Shown piece by piece: positions 18,043-27,482 of a DNA stretch of 64,000 nt. The notes below the pieces were generated by a model. It had not been told where the DNA came from. It searched no databases and saw only the letters and a program-made list of their open reading frames with translations. Within the stretch, counting starts at the first letter, position 1. Each line of letters begins with the position of its first letter. The position numbers and the translations under genes are program-made. The stretch spans positions 7,502,001 to 7,566,000 of the forward strand of contig NZ_CP116256.1 of the NCBI RefSeq assembly GCF_027947575.1, written 5' to 3'. This DNA is from Streptomyces rubrogriseus. Its GTDB lineage: Bacteria; Actinomycetota; Actinomycetes; Streptomycetales; Streptomycetaceae.

Positions 18043-19614
18043 TCAGTGGAAGAAGTGCCGTGTCCCCGTGAAGTACATCGTGACGCCGGCCTTCTTCGCC
18101 GCCTCGACGACCAGCTCGTCGCGGACCGAGCCGCCGGGCTGGACCACGGCCTTCACACCGGCCCCGGTGAGGATCTCCAGGCCGTCCGGGAAGGGGAAGA
18201 AGGCGTCGGAGGCCGCGTACGCCCCCTGCGCGCGCTCGGCGCCGGCGCGCTCCACCGCGAGCTTCGCGGAGTCGACCCGGTTGACCTGGCCCATGCCGAC
18301 GCCGACGGAGGCGCCGTCCTTGGCCAGGAGGATCGCGTTGGACTTGACGGCCCGGCAGGCCCGCCAGGCGAAGGCCAGCTCGGCCAGCTCCGCCTCGGAC
18401 AGCGCCTCGCCGGTGGCCAGGGTCCAGGTGGCGGGGTCGTCGCCCTCGGCCTGGAGGCGGTCGGTGACCTGGAGGAGGGCACCACCGTCGATCGGCTTGA
18501 CCTCGACCGGGGCGGCGGGGGCCTCGGGGGCGCGCAGGACGCGGATGTTCTTCTTCTTGGTGAGGGCTTCGAGCGCGCCGTCCTCGTAGTCCGGCGCGAC
18601 GATGACCTCGGTGAAGATCCCGGCGACCCGCTCGGCCATCTCCTTGGAGACCGGCCGGTTGACCGCGATCACACCGCCGTACGCGGAGACCGGGTCGCAG
18701 TCGTGCGCCTTGCGGTGCGCCTCGGCGACGTCCGCGCCGACCGCGATGCCGCACGGGTTGGCGTGCTTGATGATCGCGACGCAGGGCTCGGCGTGGTCGT
18801 ACGCGGCCCGGCGGGCCGCGTCCGTGTCCGTGTAGTTGTTGTAGGACATCTCCTTGCCGTGCAGCTGCTCGGCCTGGGCGAGGCCGCCGCCTTCGGGGGA
18901 GGTGTAGAGCGCGGCGGGCTGGTGCGGGTTCTCGCCGTAGCGCAGGGTGTGGGCGCGCTCGTAGGTGGCGCCGAGGAAGTCGGGGAAGCCGGACTCGTCG
19001 ACGGGGGCGTACTCGGCGGCGAACCAGGAGGCGACGGCCACGTCGTACGCGGCGGTGTGCTGGAAGGCCTCGGCGGCCAGGCGCTTGCGGGCGGCCAGGT
19101 CGAAGCCGCCGTCCTTGACCGCAGAGAGCACGTCGGCGTACCGGGCGGGGCTGGTGACGATGGCGACCGACGGGTGGTTCTTGGCGGCGGCGCGCACCAT
19201 GGAGGGGCCGCCGATGTCGATCTGCTCGACGCACTCGTCCGGGGTGGCGCCGGAGGCGACGGTCTCGCGGAACGGGTACAGGTTGCTCACGACCAGGTCG
19301 AACGGGGCCACGCCCAGCTCGTCGAGCTGCTGCCGGTGGCTCTCCAGGCGCAGGTCGGCGAGGATGCCCGCGTGGACCTTGGGGTGCAGGGTCTTGACGC
19401 GGCCGTCCAGGCACTCGGGGAAGCCGGTCAGCTCCTCGACCTTGGTGACGGGGACGCCGGCCGCGGCGATCCGGCCGGCGGTGGACCCGGTGGAGACGAG
19501 TTCGACCCCGGCCTCGTGCAGCCCGCGGGCGAGGTCCTCGAGCCCGGTCTTGTCGTAGACGCTGACGAGTGCGCGACGGATGGCCCGCTTGTTGCTTCCG
19601 GCGGTGGCGGTCAC
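18043..19614 (-). CDS. purH: Bifunctional AICAR transformylase / IMP cyclohydrolase
   Basis: 523 aa, normal length. Catalyses the last two steps of IMP synthesis using 10-formyl-THF. N-terminal MGS-like cyclohydrolase domain ([50 protein letters not shown]). C-terminal transformylase domain with [44 protein letters not shown] and [14 protein letters not shown]. The GTG start at 19614 overlaps the purN stop by 4 nt, so the two are coupled. Confidence 0.95.
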   Translation of the reverse strand: MTATAGSNKRAIRRALVSVYDKTGLEDLARGLHEAGVELVSTGSTAGRIAAAGVPVTKVEELTGFPECLDGRVKTLHPKVHAGILADLRLESHRQQLDELGVAPFDLVVSNLYPFRETVASGATPDECVEQIDIGGPSMVRAAAKNHPSVAIVTSPARYADVLSAVKDGGFDLAARKRLAAEAFQHTAAYDVAVASWFAAEYAPVDESGFPDFLGATYERAHTLRYGENPHQPAALYTSPEGGGLAQAEQLHGKEMSYNNYTDTDAARRAAYDHAEPCVAIIKHANPCGIAVGADVAEAHRKAHDCDPVSAYGGVIAVNRPVSKEMAERVAGIFTEVIVAPDYEDGALEALTKKKNIRVLRAPEAPAAPVEVKPIDGGALLQVTDRLQAEGDDPATWTLATGEALSEAELAELAFAWRACRAVKSNAILLAKDGASVGVGMGQVNRVDSAKLAVERAGAERAQGAYAASDAFFPFPDGLEILTGAGVKAVVQPGGSVRDELVVEAAKKAGVTMYFTGTRHFFH

Positions 19615-20258
19615 TGGATAACTACCTTTCGTCCCTCAATGCGATAGCCGTTGCGGGCGAGCCGCCCCACGACATCGACGAGCAGCCTTCGCTCGACTTC
19701 CTTGATGCGCTCGTGCAGAGCGACACCTTCGTCTTCGTAGTCCTCGTCCCGGACCTCCACCACGCCCTGCGCGATGATCGGCCCGGTGTCGACGCCGTCG
19801 TCGACGAAGTGGACGGTGCAGCCGGTGACCCTGGCGCCGTACGCGAGCGCGTCCCGTACGCCGTGGGCCCCCGGAAAGCTGGGGAGGAGGGCGGGGTGGG
19901 TGTTGACGAACCGGCCGCCGAACCGCGCGAGGAACTCCTTCCCCACGATCTTCATGAACCCGGCCGAGACGACGAGGTCCGGCTCGTGGGCCGCGACGGC
20001 CCCGGCGAGCGCCGCGTCCCACTCCTCGCGGGTCCCGTAGTCCTTGACCCTGCGGACGAAGGTCGTCACCCCGGCCCGCTCGGCGCGGGCGAGCCCCTCG
20101 ATGCCGTCGCGGTCGGCGCCGACCGCGACGATCTCGGCACCGTAGGCCTCGGCCCCGGTGGTGGCGATCTCGTCGAGGAGCGCCTGGAGGTTGGTGCCGG
20201 ATCCGGAGACCAGCACGACGAGGCGCTTGGCTCGCCGGTCCGCGGGCTTGGCGGCCAC
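19611..20258 (-). CDS. purN: Phosphoribosylglycinamide formyltransferase
   Basis: 215 aa, transfers formyl from 10-formyl-THF to GAR. Motifs: [19 protein letters not shown] at the N-terminus, [11 protein letters not shown], the catalytic block [20 protein letters not shown] (Asn and His) and [18 protein letters not shown] prefer GTG 20258 ([12 protein letters not shown]) to the longer open frame starting at 20372, because homologues begin just before the SGSGTN loop and AAAGG lies upstream. First gene of purN-purH. Confidence 0.92.
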   Translation of the reverse strand: MAAKPADRRAKRLVVLVSGSGTNLQALLDEIATTGAEAYGAEIVAVGADRDGIEGLARAERAGVTTFVRRVKDYGTREEWDAALAGAVAAHEPDLVVSAGFMKIVGKEFLARFGGRFVNTHPALLPSFPGAHGVRDALAYGARVTGCTVHFVDDGVDTGPIIAQGVVEVRDEDYEDEGVALHERIKEVERRLLVDVVGRLARNGYRIEGRKVVIQ

Positions 20259-20289
20259 GGTGGGGGCCTTTCTCGGGAAAGCGAATCTG

Positions 20290-20307
20290 TTTGTACGGTC
20301 GTACGAA
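20290..20307. promoter_or_regulatory. Imperfect palindrome TTTGTACG-GT-CGTACGAA upstream of purN
   Basis: 8-bp half-sites differing at one position, 32 nt before the purN start: a plausible operator for purine control. The rest of the 20259-20622 gap (364 nt) separates purN from the divergent gene and shows no further supported feature. Confidence 0.45.
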
Positions 20308-20622
20308 TGCTTCGTGCCCCGGGATACGGGGAAGTCTACGAAGCGGCCGACCGTCAGCAACGATACCGGCACACCGGACGGCCCCCTCGGGACGGGGGCG
20401 TGGCCGGAAGGTAGCGTCTGCGTGGAGCCGGAGCGGGAACGCGGCCTGTGCGTCGGGCGTTCACCAGACGTACCGACCCGTTCGCCCGTTCCACCAGCTC
20501 GCCCGTTCCACCAGCCGCCCGTTCATCGTCGCCAAGGGGAAGACGCTCAGTTGATGCCGGACCGCAGCCTGCGACTGCTCACGCTCCCCCAGCAGTCGGC
20601 GCAGCCAGGGGAGCGCAGCACC

Positions 20623-21350
20623 GTGTTGCTGCGGGAGCGCCCCTCGTCACCGCCCGACACGCCCTCGGACCGGAGGAACGGCGGCGAGCGGGACGGCTCC
20701 ACCGACCAGGACAATCCGTTCGCACCGCCCCCGGAGGGCACGCCGGACAGCCCGTGGCAGCCGCGGCACCCGTCGGGCGACGGCGACTCCCAGGGCGCTT
20801 CCGGCTCCCAGGGCGAAGGCGGCCGTTCCCCGTGGGGCGGTCGGTGGAGCGACCGGCAGCCCGGCCGGTCCCCCGGCGGCTTCGGCGAGCGGCCCAGCGG
20901 CAGCGGCGGCCCCGAGGGTCGGGCGGCGGCCAGGGCCCGCGCTGGGACCCGACGGACCCCGCCCAGCGGCGTGCCCGCTACGCCCTGCTGAGCGGCATGT
21001 GGGCGCTGTTCTTCGCCCTCTTCACCTGGCCGTACGTGGCCCTGCTGCTCGGCGCCCTGGCCCTGTACTGGGGCATCAGCGCGCTGCGCGCCAAGCCGCG
21101 GTCCGCCGCCGACCCGGACACTCCCGCCCCGCCCGCCGAGCAGACCGGCCGCCCGCAGCGCACCGCCGCGATCAGCGGCCTGGTCACGTCGTCCCTGGCC
21201 ATCCTCCTGGTCGCCGCGTCCTTCGGCGCCCAGCTGATCTACAGCGACTACTACACCTGCCGCGAGGACGCCCTGACCAACGCGGCGGAACAGTCCTGCG
21301 AGCGCCACCTGCCGGAGCAGCTCCGCCCGCTGCTGGGCTCGGAGGACTGA
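20623..21350 (+). pseudogene. Two-helix membrane protein with disordered N-terminus, broken by a -1 frameshift
   Basis: Frame 1 encodes a Pro/Gly/Ser-rich N-terminus ([20 protein letters not shown] ... [19 protein letters not shown]) to about 20925; the other half continues one frame over with [19 protein letters not shown], two membrane helices ([20 protein letters not shown] and [19 protein letters not shown]) and an external Cys-containing tail (YYTCREDAL ... [10 protein letters not shown]). Streptomyces homologues next to purN carry both parts in one chain. The join is at GAGGGTCGGG (20914-20923); one extra G there restores the frame, and the 728-nt span is one base short. The start is uncertain: GTG 20623 has GGGGAG upstream, ATG 20554 is an alternative. 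Function unknown. Confidence 0.6.
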
Positions 21351-21363
21351 GCTCGCTTTTCAG

Positions 21364-21448
21364 CGCCGGACGCGCCTTCCAGCCCGTCCGGCGATTGAGG
21401 ACAAGGCCCGTTCAGGGCCGTAAGCGGGGGTCTGGGGGCGGCAGCCCC
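21364..21448. repeat. Streptomyces dispersed palindromic repeat
   Basis: Three consecutive hairpins: CGCCGGAC/GTCCGGCG (21364-21371 with 21386-21393), GGCCC/GGGCC (21405-21419) and GGGGC/GCCCC (21435-21448). The wording GTCCGGCGATTGAGGAC ... GTTCAGGGCC is a very common intergenic repeat of Streptomyces genomes, recognised from memory. It lies between two convergent genes and may end both transcripts. Confidence 0.65.
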
Positions 21449-21503
21449 GGGGTCGGGAACGGGAAGGGGCGGCGGGGGCGAAAAGGCCCCACCGGCACCG
21501 ACG

Positions 21504-23198
21504 TCACTCCCCACCGCGAGGCGACGACTCCCCGGGCCCGTCGGCCGGCAACAGATCGTACGCACCCCCACCGTCGCCGTCGTACAACCCGAACGGCACC
21601 GCGCCCGGATCCTCCCCAACCCCCGCCCCCGCCTCGACGCCCTCAGCCCCCGCCTCCACCACCGCCCCCAGCCGGCACCGGCACCCGCACCCGCACCCAC
21701 CAGCGCCGACGCCCCCTCCGTCGGCCGCCTCCCCGGCCCCGGCCGTCTCCTCGACCCCGGCCGCTGCCCCGACCCCGGACGCCTCCACCCCCGCCTCCCG
21801 CACGGCAGCACTCCGCCCCCGCCACGCCCGCGCCGCCACGGCCACCGGCACCGCCACCACCCCGATCCACGCCAGCGTCGCGCCCCCGGCCTGCCACCAG
21901 ACAGGCCCGAACCGGGCGAGCGCGGCGCTGCCCAGCGGCCCGCCGGCGAACGCGGCCAGCAGGGCGACGAGGACCGCGCACAGAACGGCGGCCACCACGG
22001 CGGCGGCTGCGGTCCGCCGCCACGACCACACCCCGGCGGCCGGGCCCGCTCCGCGCTCCTTCGGCTCGCCCGCCGTGGCCGCCCGCGCCGTGAACCACCC
22101 CACCACCGCCCCCGCCAGCAACGGCACCGCCCCGGCCGCCCAGTGCAGCGGCGTACCGGGCCCCGCGTCCGGCACCGCCGCCAGCAGCGGGAACGGCGGC
22201 AGCAGCGGCGCGGGAGCGGAGGCGGTGGGGGCCACGACATGCCCCGACCCGAGTACGAAGCCGGGGCCGAGGGCGTAGACCGCCGCCCACACCGCCGCGT
22301 TCGGGACCAGCGTCAGACAGAGCAGCAGTACGGCGAGCCTCCCCGACCAGCCCTCGGTCAGCCGCAGGAACGCCTCACCCGCGGCGTGCGAGTGCCACAC
22401 CAGCGACACGGCGAGCAGCAGCGCGCCGCCCCCGACGAGCACCGCCGCACCGGCGCCCGCGGCGCGCGTCGCGGCGCCCAGGCGCGCGTCCGGCTCGACC
22501 ATCAGCTCCCGCAGCTTCCGGGGCAGCACGCGCAACGCCCGTCCCACCGGCCCGCCCGGCCGGCCGAACGCCGTCCACACCCCGGCGCCCGCGGCTCCCA
22601 TGGCGACCAGCGGCAGACACACCGCCGCCCACCACGCCGAGGGCCGCAGCGCGCCGCCCTGCGCGTACAGGACGACGGGCGCGGCGACGGCGAGGTAGCC
22701 GAGCACGACCCCCGTCCAGGCCACGCGCGCGGAGACGGGCGGCGGCCCGGTGTCGGGGGCGCTCGCCATCCACGCCGGGCGCGCCCCGGGCCCCGCCTTC
22801 GGAGCCGCTCCGACGGCCACGCCCACGCCGTCCCCGGGGTCCGTGGCGTCCCGGGCGGCGCGGTGCAGCAGCCACACCGGCAGGAGGAGGAACAGCAACG
22901 GGGTGACGCCGACGGGCGCGGGGGTGCCGGAGAGCGTGTCGGCGCGCACCAGTTCGGCCCCGTGCGCCAGCACCCACAGCGCCGCGGCGACGTGGAGGGC
23001 GCCGCCGGGCCCGCTGTCCGGGTACGGCGAACTGATCCAGAGCAGCGTCACGAGCGCGGCGCACGCCGCCAGACCCAGCACGGCGGCGACCACACCGCCC
23101 AGCAGGCCGGCGGCCAGCCCGGGCGACCGGTCCCGCCACCGGGTGCGCAGCAGGGAGAGCGGGGCTGGACGAGCGGTGGTCTGGATCACGCCCGCCAT
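21504..23198 (-). CDS. DUF6350 multi-pass membrane protein
   Basis: 564 aa with about ten hydrophobic segments, for example [77 protein letters not shown] and [20 protein letters not shown]. An [21 protein letters not shown] loop after the first helix is characteristic of this family near purN in Streptomyces. The C-terminal 100 residues are low-complexity (Gly/Ala/Glu, with a CGCGCRCR stretch) ending in an acidic tail. ATG 23198 is preferred over the upstream frame. No function is known. Confidence 0.75.
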   Translation of the reverse strand: MAGVIQTTARPAPLSLLRTRWRDRSPGLAAGLLGGVVAAVLGLAACAALVTLLWISSPYPDSGPGGALHVAAALWVLAHGAELVRADTLSGTPAPVGVTPLLFLLLPVWLLHRAARDATDPGDGVGVAVGAAPKAGPGARPAWMASAPDTGPPPVSARVAWTGVVLGYLAVAAPVVLYAQGGALRPSAWWAAVCLPLVAMGAAGAGVWTAFGRPGGPVGRALRVLPRKLRELMVEPDARLGAATRAAGAGAAVLVGGGALLLAVSLVWHSHAAGEAFLRLTEGWSGRLAVLLLCLTLVPNAAVWAAVYALGPGFVLGSGHVVAPTASAPAPLLPPFPLLAAVPDAGPGTPLHWAAGAVPLLAGAVVGWFTARAATAGEPKERGAGPAAGVWSWRRTAAAAVVAAVLCAVLVALLAAFAGGPLGSAALARFGPVWWQAGGATLAWIGVVAVPVAVAARAWRGRSAAVREAGVEASGVGAAAGVEETAGAGEAADGGGVGAGGCGCGCRCRLGAVVEAGAEGVEAGAGVGEDPGAVPFGLYDGDGGGAYDLLPADGPGESSPRGGE

Positions 23199-23274
23199 GC
23201 TCCCAACGACACGCGCTTTCCGGGCGTAACGAGCCAAGCTCCGTTGTGTCGCTCAATATATGTTTATGTACTTT

Positions 23275-23284
23275 TTCGTACGAA
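23275..23284. promoter_or_regulatory. Palindrome TTCGTACGAA in an AT-rich divergent promoter region
   Basis: The 96-nt region 23199-23294 between DUF6350 and the XRE-sigma-like gene is unusually AT-rich (AATATATGTTTATGTAC). The palindrome is 10 nt before GTG 23295, partly overlapping the ribosome binding site, so binding there could block that gene. It resembles the half-sites upstream of purN. Confidence 0.4.
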
Positions 23285-23294
23285 GGGGTGTCCT

Positions 23295-24437
23295 GTGACG
23301 CGCGGCCCCGCAACTCCCCTCCCCCCTCCCAAGGAACGCCGACGTCTGCGTGAGTCCGCCGCACTGACACAGCCTCAGCTTGCGACACGGGTGGGCGTCG
23401 CCCCGGGGACGGTCCGTGCGTGGGAGAGCGGCCGCACGACTCCGCGAGGCCGGAAACGGGAGGCGTACGCGAAGTTGCTGAAGACGCTGGCCGAGGAAGC
23501 GGCGGTACAGGCACCGGAGCCGGAGCCTGAGCCGGAGCCGAAACCTGAACCGGAGTCGGAGCCCCAGCCCCAGTCTCAGCCGGAGCCGGAGCCGGAGCCG
23601 CAACCCCAGCCGCAGCCCGTCGCGGCGCCCGGGCCCGCGGCGCTGACCCCCGCTCAGGCCTTCGACGCGCTGTACGCCTTCGGCGCCCCCGCCCTCGTAC
23701 GGCAGACGTTCCTGCTGACCGGCAGGCGCGAGCAGGCGCGCGAGTCGGTGGAGCGGGCCTTCCAGACGGCCTGGGAGCACTGGCCCGAGGTGGCCCGCGA
23801 CCGGGACCCGGTGGGCTGGGTGCGGGCGACGGCGTACGAGTACGCGCTGTCGCCCTGGCAGCGGTTCCGGCCGCGGCACCGGCACCCGGAGCCGCCGCCC
23901 GCCGACCCCGGCGACCGCACGCTGCTCAACACCCTGCTCAGACTCCCGGCGAGGCACCGCCGCACGCTCGTGCTGTACGACGGTGTGGGCCTGGACCTGC
24001 CCGAGACGGCGGCGGAGACGGAGGCGAGCACCCCCGCGGCGGCGAACCGGCTGCTGCACGCCCGCCAGGCCGTCGCCGCCCGGCTGCCCGCGCTGGCCGA
24101 CCCGCAGGTGCTGCACCGGAGGCTGGCCGAGCTGGCGTCGAACGAGCGACTGCGGGCGGCCGAGCCGCCGGCCGTACGCAGGGGCGGCGAACGCCGGGCG
24201 CGGTTGCGGACCCGGGCCGCGATCGCGTTCACGGTCGCCCTCATCGGGACCACGGCCCTGACCGTGCGCACGGCGCCCACGCACTACGAACCGCCCGTGT
24301 CACCCGGGCAGGCGGTGCGCGGTGTGCCGCACCGGGTGGCACCGGGAGCGCTGTCGGACGAGGAGCTGGAGCTGCGGCAGAAGCTGCGGGACCAGGTGCA
24401 GGACGGCCCGGAACGGCTGCTGCCGAGGCCCGAGTGA
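23295..24437 (+). CDS. Membrane-anchored XRE-HTH / ECF-sigma-like fusion protein
   Basis: 380 aa. Residues 10-60 are an XRE-type helix-turn-helix (ERRRLRESAALTQPQLATRV ... PGTVRAWESGR). Residues about 72-115 are a Pro-Glu/Gln dipeptide-repeat linker. Residues about 120-290 resemble ECF sigma factor regions 2 and 4 (LVRQTFLLTGRREQARESVE, AFQTAWEHW, GWVRATAYEYAL, LLRLPARHRRTLVLYDGVGL). A membrane helix (AAIAFTVALIGTTALTV) and a short external tail end it. GTG 23295 has GAAGGGG 6 nt upstream. Whether it acts as a sigma factor is unknown; the DNA-recognition helices look degraded. Confidence 0.65.
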   Translation: MTRGPATPLPPPKERRRLRESAALTQPQLATRVGVAPGTVRAWESGRTTPRGRKREAYAKLLKTLAEEAAVQAPEPEPEPEPKPEPESEPQPQSQPEPEPEPQPQPQPVAAPGPAALTPAQAFDALYAFGAPALVRQTFLLTGRREQARESVERAFQTAWEHWPEVARDRDPVGWVRATAYEYALSPWQRFRPRHRHPEPPPADPGDRTLLNTLLRLPARHRRTLVLYDGVGLDLPETAAETEASTPAAANRLLHARQAVAARLPALADPQVLHRRLAELASNERLRAAEPPAVRRGGERRARLRTRAAIAFTVALIGTTALTVRTAPTHYEPPVSPGQAVRGVPHRVAPGALSDEELELRQKLRDQVQDGPERLLPRPE

Positions 24438-24468
24438 GGGAGTCCGACCGCCGGGCCGGCGCCCGGAA

Positions 24469-24513
24469 CGCCGAGTGGCCCGCCCCCGGGAACAGGGGAC
24501 GGGCCACTCGGCG
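24469..24513. terminator. Bidirectional terminator between the XRE-sigma gene and sucD
   Basis: CGCCGAGTGGCCCG (24469-24482) pairs perfectly with 24500-24513; the loop can extend the stem with CCCC/GGGG. It stands between convergent stops. Confidence 0.85.
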
Positions 24514-24548
24514 TGCGACGGGCGCCGGGCCTTCGGTGCGAGGCGGTG

Positions 24549-25433
24549 TCAGCCGGCCAGGATGGCGCGTGCGAGCTTCGCCGTCTCGGTCGGCGTCTTG
24601 CCGACCTTGACGCCGGCGGCCTCCAGGGCCTCCTTCTTCGCCTGGGCGGTGCCGGACGAACCGGAGACGATGGCACCGGCGTGGCCCATGGTCTTGCCCT
24701 CGGGCGCGGTGAAGCCCGCGACGTAGCCGACGACCGGCTTGGTCACGTTCTTCGAGATGTACTCGGCCGCACGCTCCTCGGCGTCGCCGCCGATCTCGCC
24801 GATCATGACGATCAGGTCGGTCTCGGGGTCGGCCTCGAACGCGGCGAGCGCGTCGATGTGCGTGGTGCCGATGATCGGGTCGCCACCGATGCCGACGGCG
24901 GTCGAGAAGCCGATGTCACGCAGCTCGTACATCATCTGGTACGTCAGCGTGCCGGACTTCGAGACCAGGCCGATGCGGCCCGGCTTGGTGATGTCGCCCG
25001 GGATGATGCCGACGTTGGACTGGCCCGGGGTGATGATGCCGGGGCAGTTCGGGCCGATGATCCGGGTCTTGTTGCCCTTCTTGCCGGCGTATGACCAGAA
25101 GGCGGCCGAGTCGTGCACGGCGATGCCCTCGGTGATGACGACGGCCAGCGGGATCTCGGCGTCGATGGCCTCGACGACGGCGTCCTTGGTGAACTTCTCC
25201 GGCACGAAGATGACGGAGACGTTGGCGCCGGTCTTCTCGATGGCCTCCTTGACGGTGCCGAAGACCGGTACCTCGTTGCCGTCGAAGTCCACGGAGGTGC
25301 CCGCCTTGCGCGGGTTCACGCCGCCCACGACCTCGGTGCCGTCACCCAGCATGAGCTTGGTGTGCTTCATGCCGGTGGCACCGGTCATGCCCTGGACGAT
25401 GACCTTGCTGTCCTTGTTGAGCCAGATAGCCAT
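24549..25433 (-). CDS. sucD: Succinate-CoA ligase (ADP-forming) alpha subunit
   Basis: 294 aa. Alpha subunit of succinyl-CoA synthetase, TCA cycle. Visible: [20 protein letters not shown] (CoA-binding Rossmann start), [33 protein letters not shown], and [20 protein letters not shown], which holds the phosphorylated His (MGHAG). It follows sucC by 28 nt in one operon. Confidence 0.96.
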   Translation of the reverse strand: MAIWLNKDSKVIVQGMTGATGMKHTKLMLGDGTEVVGGVNPRKAGTSVDFDGNEVPVFGTVKEAIEKTGANVSVIFVPEKFTKDAVVEAIDAEIPLAVVITEGIAVHDSAAFWSYAGKKGNKTRIIGPNCPGIITPGQSNVGIIPGDITKPGRIGLVSKSGTLTYQMMYELRDIGFSTAVGIGGDPIIGTTHIDALAAFEADPETDLIVMIGEIGGDAEERAAEYISKNVTKPVVGYVAGFTAPEGKTMGHAGAIVSGSSGTAQAKKEALEAAGVKVGKTPTETAKLARAILAG

Positions 25434-25461
25434 GGTGTGTTGGTGTCCTCGTCCTGAGTGC

Positions 25462-26646
25462 TTACTTGGCGGCGGCGTGAGCCAGCTCGGCGGCCTTGTC
25501 GGCCGCGCCGTCCATGGTGTCGACGCGCTGGACCAGCGGGTGGTTGGCGTCGGTGAGGATCTTGCGGCCCAGCTCGGCGTTGTTGCCGTCGAGACGGACG
25601 ACGAGCGGCTTCTCGACCTTCTCGCCGCGGTCCTCCAGGAGCTTCAGCGCCTGGACGATGCCGTTGGCGACCTCGTCGCAGGCGGTGATGCCGCCGAAGA
25701 CGTTGACGAACACGGAGCGGACGTCCGGGTCGCCGAGGATGATCTCCAGGCCGTTCGCCATGACCTGGGCGGAGGCGCCGCCACCGATGTCCAGGAAGTT
25801 GGCGGGCTTGACGTTGCCGTGCGCCTCACCGGCGTACGCGACGACGTCCAGGGTGCTCATGACGAGACCCGCGCCGTTGCCGATGATGCCGACCTCGCCG
25901 TCGAGCTTGACGTAGTTGAGGTTCTTCTCCTTGGCGGCGGCCTCGAGCGGGTTGGCCGCGGCCTTGTCGTGGAGGGCCTCGAAGTCGGGGTGACGGAACT
26001 CGGCGTTGTCGTCCAGCGACACCTTGCCGTCGAGGGCGATGACGTCCCCGGAGACGACCTTGGCCAGCGGGTTGACCTCGACCAGGAGGGCGTCCTCCTT
26101 GATGAAGGTGTCCCACAGCTTGACCAGGATGTCGGCGACCTTGTCGGCGACCTCGGCCGGGAACTTCGCGGCCTCGACGATCTCGCGCGCCTTCTCGGGC
26201 GTCACACCGTCGATCGCGTCGATCGGGGTCTTGGCGACGGCCTCCGGGCGGGTGGCCGCCACCTCCTCGATCTCCATGCCGCCCTCGACGGAGGCGATGG
26301 AGAGGAAGGTGCGGTTGGCACGGTCGAGGAGGAAGGAGACGTAGTACTCCTCGACGATCTCGGGGGCCGTCTCGGCGATCATCACCTTGTGGACCGTGTG
26401 GCCCTTGATGTCCATGCCGAGGATGTCCGTCGCGCGGGCGACGGCCTCGTCCGCCGAGGCGGCCAGCTTCACGCCACCGGCCTTGCCGCGGCCACCGACC
26501 TTCACCTGGGCCTTGACGACGGACTTGCCGCCCAGACGCTCGGTGATCTCGCGCGCCGCCTCAGGCGTGTCGATGACTTCACCGGCCAGCACCGGTACAT
26601 CGTGCTTGGCGAAGAGGTCCCTCGCCTGGTACTCGAACAGGTCCAC
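25462..26646 (-). CDS. sucC: Succinate-CoA ligase (ADP-forming) beta subunit
   Basis: 394 aa, ATP-grasp beta subunit. GTG 26646 opens [23 protein letters not shown]-grasp elements [39 protein letters not shown], then the C-terminal ligase domain with [28 protein letters not shown] and [12 protein letters not shown]. Forms the succinyl-CoA synthetase with sucD. Confidence 0.96.
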   Translation of the reverse strand: MDLFEYQARDLFAKHDVPVLAGEVIDTPEAAREITERLGGKSVVKAQVKVGGRGKAGGVKLAASADEAVARATDILGMDIKGHTVHKVMIAETAPEIVEEYYVSFLLDRANRTFLSIASVEGGMEIEEVAATRPEAVAKTPIDAIDGVTPEKAREIVEAAKFPAEVADKVADILVKLWDTFIKEDALLVEVNPLAKVVSGDVIALDGKVSLDDNAEFRHPDFEALHDKAAANPLEAAAKEKNLNYVKLDGEVGIIGNGAGLVMSTLDVVAYAGEAHGNVKPANFLDIGGGASAQVMANGLEIILGDPDVRSVFVNVFGGITACDEVANGIVQALKLLEDRGEKVEKPLVVRLDGNNAELGRKILTDANHPLVQRVDTMDGAADKAAELAHAAAK

Positions 26647-26914
26647 GCGCTTCCGTCCCTATCAGTGATCTCGCGGTTCGTTGGATGCGTGGGCGTGCCG
26701 CGAAGGGCAACGTGACGTCCGCTGTGAGTCACAAGGGGGGCGCACACGGTGTCCGAGCGCGCGGCATGTCCGTCTCGCAGGTTATCGCCGCTTGCGGGGG
26801 GTCTCTAAATCGTGGGTCACACCTGAGCGGTGATGCCTGTCACATGATGCCGCGCTCACTGGCACGCGGTGCCGTGCGTGAGGCGGATACGGGGTGTTCC
26901 GCACACCGGGTGAA
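26647..26914 (-). promoter_or_regulatory. Upstream region of sucC with a TGTGAGTCACA palindrome
   Basis: The 268 nt before sucC must carry its promoter. The clearest structure is the 11-bp palindrome TGTGAGTCACA at 26723-26733, 77 nt upstream of the start, in a neighbourhood with several GTGAC/GTCAC words. I cannot name a regulator and did not find a confident -35/-10 pair. Confidence 0.4.
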
Positions 26915-26950
26915 GGGCCTCACCGGGCTGGGGTTGACCCGGTGAGGCCC
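26915..26950. terminator. Perfect hairpin in the sucC upstream region
   Basis: GGGCCTCACCGGG (26915-26927) pairs exactly with 26938-26950 around a 10-nt loop. No annotated gene ends here, so it may end a small unrecognised transcript. Confidence 0.55.
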
Positions 26951-26991
26951 GTGAGCTCCCGGCGGGCCGCACGGATGCGGTCCGCCGGGGT

Positions 26992-27035
26992 GCGGTCCGG
27001 CTGGTCCCCACCCCAATGGGGACCAGCCGGACCGG
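26992..27035. terminator. Second, 18-bp perfect hairpin
   Basis: GCGGTCCGGCTGGTCCCC (26992-27009) pairs exactly with 27018-27035 around an 8-nt loop, 41 nt from the previous hairpin. One of the strongest hairpins in the window. Confidence 0.6.
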
Positions 27036-27482
27036 ACCGCGGGGTTTCGGCCGGACGGAGGCCGACGGCTTTCGGCCGTCCGGGGCCTGCCGCCCCGCGG
27101 GGTCTGTACCCGCCGCGCAACGGGGCCACGAGGTGCCGGGGCCGGGCACCGGCCACGGAGCGACCCGCCTCGGCGCCGTCCTGTGGGGGCCGTCCCGTGG
27201 GAGCCGTCCCCGTGTGAGCCGTCCCCGAGTGAGCCGGACCGGGCACGTTCGGAACGCGGGGTCCGGGTCGCGGGGTCCGGAATGCCGGCTCCGGAACGCG
27301 GGGTCCGGGTCGGGGCCTCCGGATCGGGGGGGTCCGGACGGCGAGCGGGACCTGTCGCCCGGTGGGGCGGATGCGACGGGGCGGGCGACCGCAGGCGACT
27401 CGTGCGTCTGCCGGGGGAGCCGCGACGGTTCGGCGGAGGTGCGGCGGGGCGCGGCGGATGCGCGACGGAGGAAGCGGCCGCC
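27036..27482. other. Gene-free, repeat-rich GC stretch
   Basis: Open frames here are low-complexity with no credible start or homology. The stretch holds imperfect direct repeats: GAGCCGTCCCC-type units around 27200-27232, and CGGAACGCGGGGTCCGGGTC near 27257 and 27295. It may be decayed sequence. Confidence 0.5.

Noticed and set aside
26723..26733. Crp site TGTGAGTCACA upstream of sucC
   Set aside because: The spacing is too short for the usual GTG-N6-CAC type; kept only as an unnamed palindrome.
27036..27482. 103-aa plus-strand and 108-aa minus-strand ORFs
   Set aside because: Repeat-driven, low-complexity sequences with no homology I recognise and no credible start.
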